Shown here one piece after another: positions 31,470 to 33,482 of a stretch of DNA of 33,482 nt. A program made the position numbers and the translations under genes. How positions within the stretch are numbered: the stretch's first letter is position 1; each line of letters starts with the position of its first letter. Source of the DNA: Roseiarcus sp035308145 (GTDB lineage Bacteria; Pseudomonadota; Alphaproteobacteria; Rhizobiales; Beijerinckiaceae); assembly GCA_035308145.1 (NCBI GenBank), contig DATGHD010000256.1, forward strand, positions 1 to 33,482, given 5' to 3'. The notes below the pieces were generated by a model that was given only the letters and a program-made list of their open reading frames with translations, made no database searches and was not told the DNA's origin.

Positions 31470-32744
31470 ATGAGAGCTCGAGCCGCGTCGGAGGACGAGA
31501 GCGAGGCCGCGCATCGTTCCGGCGTTTGCCTGACGCTTGGCTTTATTCCGCTGGTCGATTGCGCCCCGCTGATCGTTGCGAAGGAAAAGGGCTTCGCCGA
31601 ATCGGAGGGCCTGTCGCTTTCCCTGGCGCGTGAAACTTCCTGGGCCAATATCCGCGATCGCGTCATGGTCGGTCATTTCGATGCGGCCCACATGCTTGGA
31701 CCGATGCCGATCGCCTCGACATTGGGCATAGGCCATGTCGAGACGCCGATGATCGCGCCCTTCTCCTTAAGTCTCGGCGGCAACGCGATTACCCTCTCTC
31801 GCGAAATCTTTGCGGCGATGGAGGGAGCAGGCGCGAGCCTGCAATCGGGACCCGCGGAAATGGGTCAGGCCTTGGCGGAGACGCTTTCGCAGCGTGCGCG
31901 GAGAGGCGAGCCGCCGGTGGTCTTCGCCGTGGTCCATCCCTTCTCAGGGCACAATTACGAATTGCGCTACTGGCTCGCCGCCGTCGGCATTGATCCGGAC
32001 CGCGACGTGCGCATCATCGTCCTGCCGCCCTCTTTTATGGTGGACGCCGCGCTGGAGCGCCAAGTCGACGGATTCTGCGTCGGTGAGCCTTGGAACTCTT
32101 TGGCGGCGGAACAAGGCGCAGGGGTCATCGCCGTCACCAAGTCGGCCCTTTGGCGCCAAGGGCCGGAAAAGGTTCTTGGCTTTCGGGCGGATTTTGCCGA
32201 GCGGAAGCCGGCGGTTCTCGCCTCCCTGCTTCGCGCCATATACAAGGCCGCCGACTGGGCCGGGCGCCAGGAGAACTACGCCGAACTCTCTCGCATCCTC
32301 GCCTCGCCGTCCTATCTCGCCGCGCCTACCGAGATCATCGCGCGTGCGCTGAGGGGGCGTATCGTGAGGAAGGCGGGCGCGCCCGCCAGTGCGATTCCGG
32401 ATTTTCTCGCATTCCATGACCATGCCGCCAATTTTCCATGGCAGAGTCATTCGCTCTGGTTCTTTTCGCAGATGGTTCGATGGGGCCAGACCGCTTATTC
32501 GCCAACGCTTGCTGAAAAGGCCCGGCAAGTCTATCGGCCCGATCTTTATCGCGCGGCGCTGGCCGAGATGGGCGTCGACTTGCCGCGCGCCAGCGCCAAG
32601 GTCGAGGGGGCGCTGAAGACGAAGACGCCGGTCGCCTCACGATTTGGGGCGATGATGCTCGGGCCGGACGGTTTCTTCGATGGGCGTCTTTTCGACCCCG
32701 ACGAGATCGAGGCCTATCTTCGATCGTTTGGCGTTAACCTCTAA
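31470..32744 (+). CDS. nasS: Nitrate-sensing NrtA/CmpA-like protein NasS
   Basis: This protein of about 424 residues resembles the nitrate-binding proteins NrtA/CmpA/NasF (TLGFIPLVDCAPLIVAKEKG, then GPMPIASTLGIG, VVHPFSGHNYELRYWLAA, QVDGFCVGEPWN). It lacks a signal peptide: the N-terminus MRARAASEDESEAAHRSG is polar. That, and its position directly after nasT, identify the cytoplasmic sensor NasS, which binds NasT without nitrate and releases it with nitrate. ATGs at 31467 and 31470 are both possible; the second is better spaced from AGGAGG. If an ABC transporter followed it might instead be a transport protein, but the downstream gene is an MFS carrier. Confidence 0.88.
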   Translation: MRARAASEDESEAAHRSGVCLTLGFIPLVDCAPLIVAKEKGFAESEGLSLSLARETSWANIRDRVMVGHFDAAHMLGPMPIASTLGIGHVETPMIAPFSLSLGGNAITLSREIFAAMEGAGASLQSGPAEMGQALAETLSQRARRGEPPVVFAVVHPFSGHNYELRYWLAAVGIDPDRDVRIIVLPPSFMVDAALERQVDGFCVGEPWNSLAAEQGAGVIAVTKSALWRQGPEKVLGFRADFAERKPAVLASLLRAIYKAADWAGRQENYAELSRILASPSYLAAPTEIIARALRGRIVRKAGAPASAIPDFLAFHDHAANFPWQSHSLWFFSQMVRWGQTAYSPTLAEKARQVYRPDLYRAALAEMGVDLPRASAKVEGALKTKTPVASRFGAMMLGPDGFFDGRLFDPDEIEAYLRSFGVNL

Positions 32745-33046
32745 AGGCGCCGCGCGAAAGAACAAGGCGATCAAAATTGATGCTGCGACGCACAATCTTT
32801 GATCTTGCCGACTGACCGCGATCAAATCATCCTTCGCCCAATGGGAGAAGGACGACCTTCTCCAAATCGTCGCGCGGGCCAACGAGGGTCGGCGCGCAAA
32901 ATAATCCTGTCATCGGGACCTTAGGTCCGCCGCGTCCAACGACGGATGCGAAATGGCGTCTCCGCCAATCGATCTTGCTCGCCCTCGCGCCGGCGACCGG
33001 GAAGTTGGCTTGACGCCCTAACGCCGCCGCACCTTGGGACGCCAAA
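32745..33046 (+). promoter_or_regulatory. Structured leader of the nitrate transporter gene, probable NasT (ANTAR) target RNA
   Basis: These 302 non-coding bases between nasS and the transporter are full of hairpins. GATCAAA at 32769-32775 and again at 32820-32826 can each pair with TTTGATC at 32798-32804. TCCTTC-g-CCC (32830-32839) pairs with GGG-a-GAAGGA (32843-32852). GGAGAAGG (32844-32851) can instead pair with CCTTCTCC (32856-32863). The AACGAG-loop hairpin follows at 32871-32896. Further small hairpins are GGACC-TTA-GGTCC near 32916-32928 and TGGCG-TCTC-CGCCA near 32954-32967. TTGGC (33005-33009) can pair with GCCAA just before the start codon. No T-run terminator is visible, so termination here may rely on another mechanism. 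Confidence 0.6.
32871..32896 (+). ncRNA. Hairpin with ANTAR-type hexaloop AACGAG
   Basis: CGCGCGGGCC (32871-32880) pairs with GGTCGGCGCG (32887-32896), with one G-G mismatch and one G-U pair, enclosing the six-base loop AACGAG (32881-32886). ANTAR target hairpins are known for six-base loops with A at position 1 and G at position 4, and this loop meets both. The hairpin seven bases upstream (32844-32863) would be the partner; its loop, read as GACGAC, has G at position 4 but not A at position 1. Confidence 0.58.
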
Positions 33047-33482
33047 ATGAACAACAGAGATTTCTTCAATTCAGGACATTGGCCAACGCTCTTTGCGGCG
33101 TTCCTTTATTTCGACATGAGTTTCATGGTTTGGATTCTGCTCGGACCCTTAGGCGTGCAGATCGCCAGCGACCTCCATCTTGACGCCGCGCAAAAAGGCT
33201 TGATGGTGGCCTTGCCGGTGCTTGCCGGCGCCTTGCTGCGCGTCATCAACGGATTGCTGGTCGATCGCCTTCAGCCCAAAAGAACAGGAATCATCGGCCA
33301 GACCATCGTCATCCTTGGCCTTATCGGATTTTGGGCTTTCGGCATTCATAGCTACGGCGAGGTCCTAGCGCTGGGCGTCGTGCTTGGCCTCGCGGGCGCT
33401 TCCTTCGCCGTCGCCTTGCCTCTGGCCTCCCGATGGTACCCGCCGAAATATCAAGGCGCTGCGCTCGGCATCGCCGGCGCCG
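33047..33482 (+). CDS. narK: MFS nitrate/nitrite transporter (NarK/NasA type), partial
   Basis: The first 145 codons of a major-facilitator protein run off the window end. The sequence FLYFDMSFMVWILLGPLGVQI in the first helix region (shown in part) and LPVLAGALLRVINGLLVDRL with the conserved Arg are typical of NarK/NasA nitrate/nitrite carriers. The next helices hold GLAGASFAVALPLASRWYPP, the nitrate-signature region start. It would import nitrate across the inner membrane for assimilation. The ATG at 33047 has GGGA about nine bases upstream. Its position downstream of nasT-nasS and the structured leader indicates nitrate-dependent antitermination. Confidence 0.9.
   Translation, partial: MNNRDFFNSGHWPTLFAAFLYFDMSFMVWILLGPLGVQIASDLHLDAAQKGLMVALPVLAGALLRVINGLLVDRLQPKRTGIIGQTIVILGLIGFWAFGIHSYGEVLALGVVLGLAGASFAVALPLASRWYPPKYQGAALGIAGA

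Noticed and set aside
31470..32744. Reading NasS as the exported binding protein of a nitrate ABC transporter
   Set aside because: No signal peptide, and it is paired with an ANTAR regulator and followed by an MFS carrier rather than ABC subunits.
32827..33069. Antisense 80-codon frame beginning with a signal-peptide-like MKKSLLFILASQGAAA
   Set aside because: It covers the nitrate-transporter leader and start codon; the leader is explained by RNA structure and the gene context, and the rest of the frame looks random.

Overview
The window is GC-rich, densely coded bacterial DNA. It suggests an alphaproteobacterium of the order Hyphomicrobiales (rhizobia, methylotrophs and relatives such as Beijerinckiaceae, Methylocystaceae or Bradyrhizobiaceae). 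The reasons are hopanoid genes (hpnN, hpnG), two Ku proteins with a three-domain LigD, a NasT/NasS nitrate-sensing pair, a CPA2 antiporter behind a small rhizobial-type membrane protein, and promoter motifs that look like EcfG sites. The genus cannot be fixed from the sequence alone.

Layout. (1) 1-6813 is a sugar or polyol (inositol-like) catabolic locus. It holds a divergent TIM-barrel isomerase cut by the window edge, an SDR oxidoreductase, a mannitol-dehydrogenase-family enzyme, an RpiR regulator, a fused Gfo/Idh/MocA oxidoreductase-isomerase and an inositol-2-dehydrogenase-like protein. (2) 6792-9956 holds a TPR/O-GlcNAc-transferase-like protein and a small PH-domain membrane protein. (3) 10212-18868 looks like a stress and DNA-repair block: a cation/H+ antiporter with a C-terminal Usp domain, a 44-residue membrane protein, a frameshifted ku, an intact ku, ligD, and a membrane acyltransferase. 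Three promoter-like sites here fit the general-stress pattern GGAAC-N18/19-TT. (4) 19433-21195 holds an unknown membrane protein, a DUF2147 protein and a small secreted cysteine-containing protein. (5) 21228-25265 holds the hopanoid genes hpnN and hpnG on opposite strands. (6) 25326-30802 holds an extradiol-type dioxygenase with a fragment of a fumarylacetoacetate-hydrolase gene, a GntR regulator, and a tightly coupled operon of Zn alcohol dehydrogenase, SDR, bicupin and a frameshifted second SDR. (7) 30872-33482 holds nasT, nasS, a structured leader RNA and the start of a nitrate/nitrite transporter.

How the parts work together. The last block is the clearest circuit. NasS is a cytoplasmic nitrate-binding protein that restrains the RNA-binding antiterminator NasT. 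Downstream, the untranslated region before the transporter carries a hairpin with loop AACGAG, which fits the ANTAR-target rule of a six-base loop with A at position 1 and G at position 4. It also carries alternative hairpins that cannot form together. ligD and the intact ku2 would give non-homologous end joining; ku1 contains two apparent one-base deletions. HpnG works in extended-hopanoid synthesis and HpnN in moving hopanoids to the outer membrane.

Oddities most worth checking are the oxidoreductase-isomerase fusion with a preserved internal ribosome site, the ATC start position of the first isomerase, loss of the expected catalytic His in the mannitol-dehydrogenase-family protein, and three single-base frameshifts in two genes, which may be real decay or assembly error.
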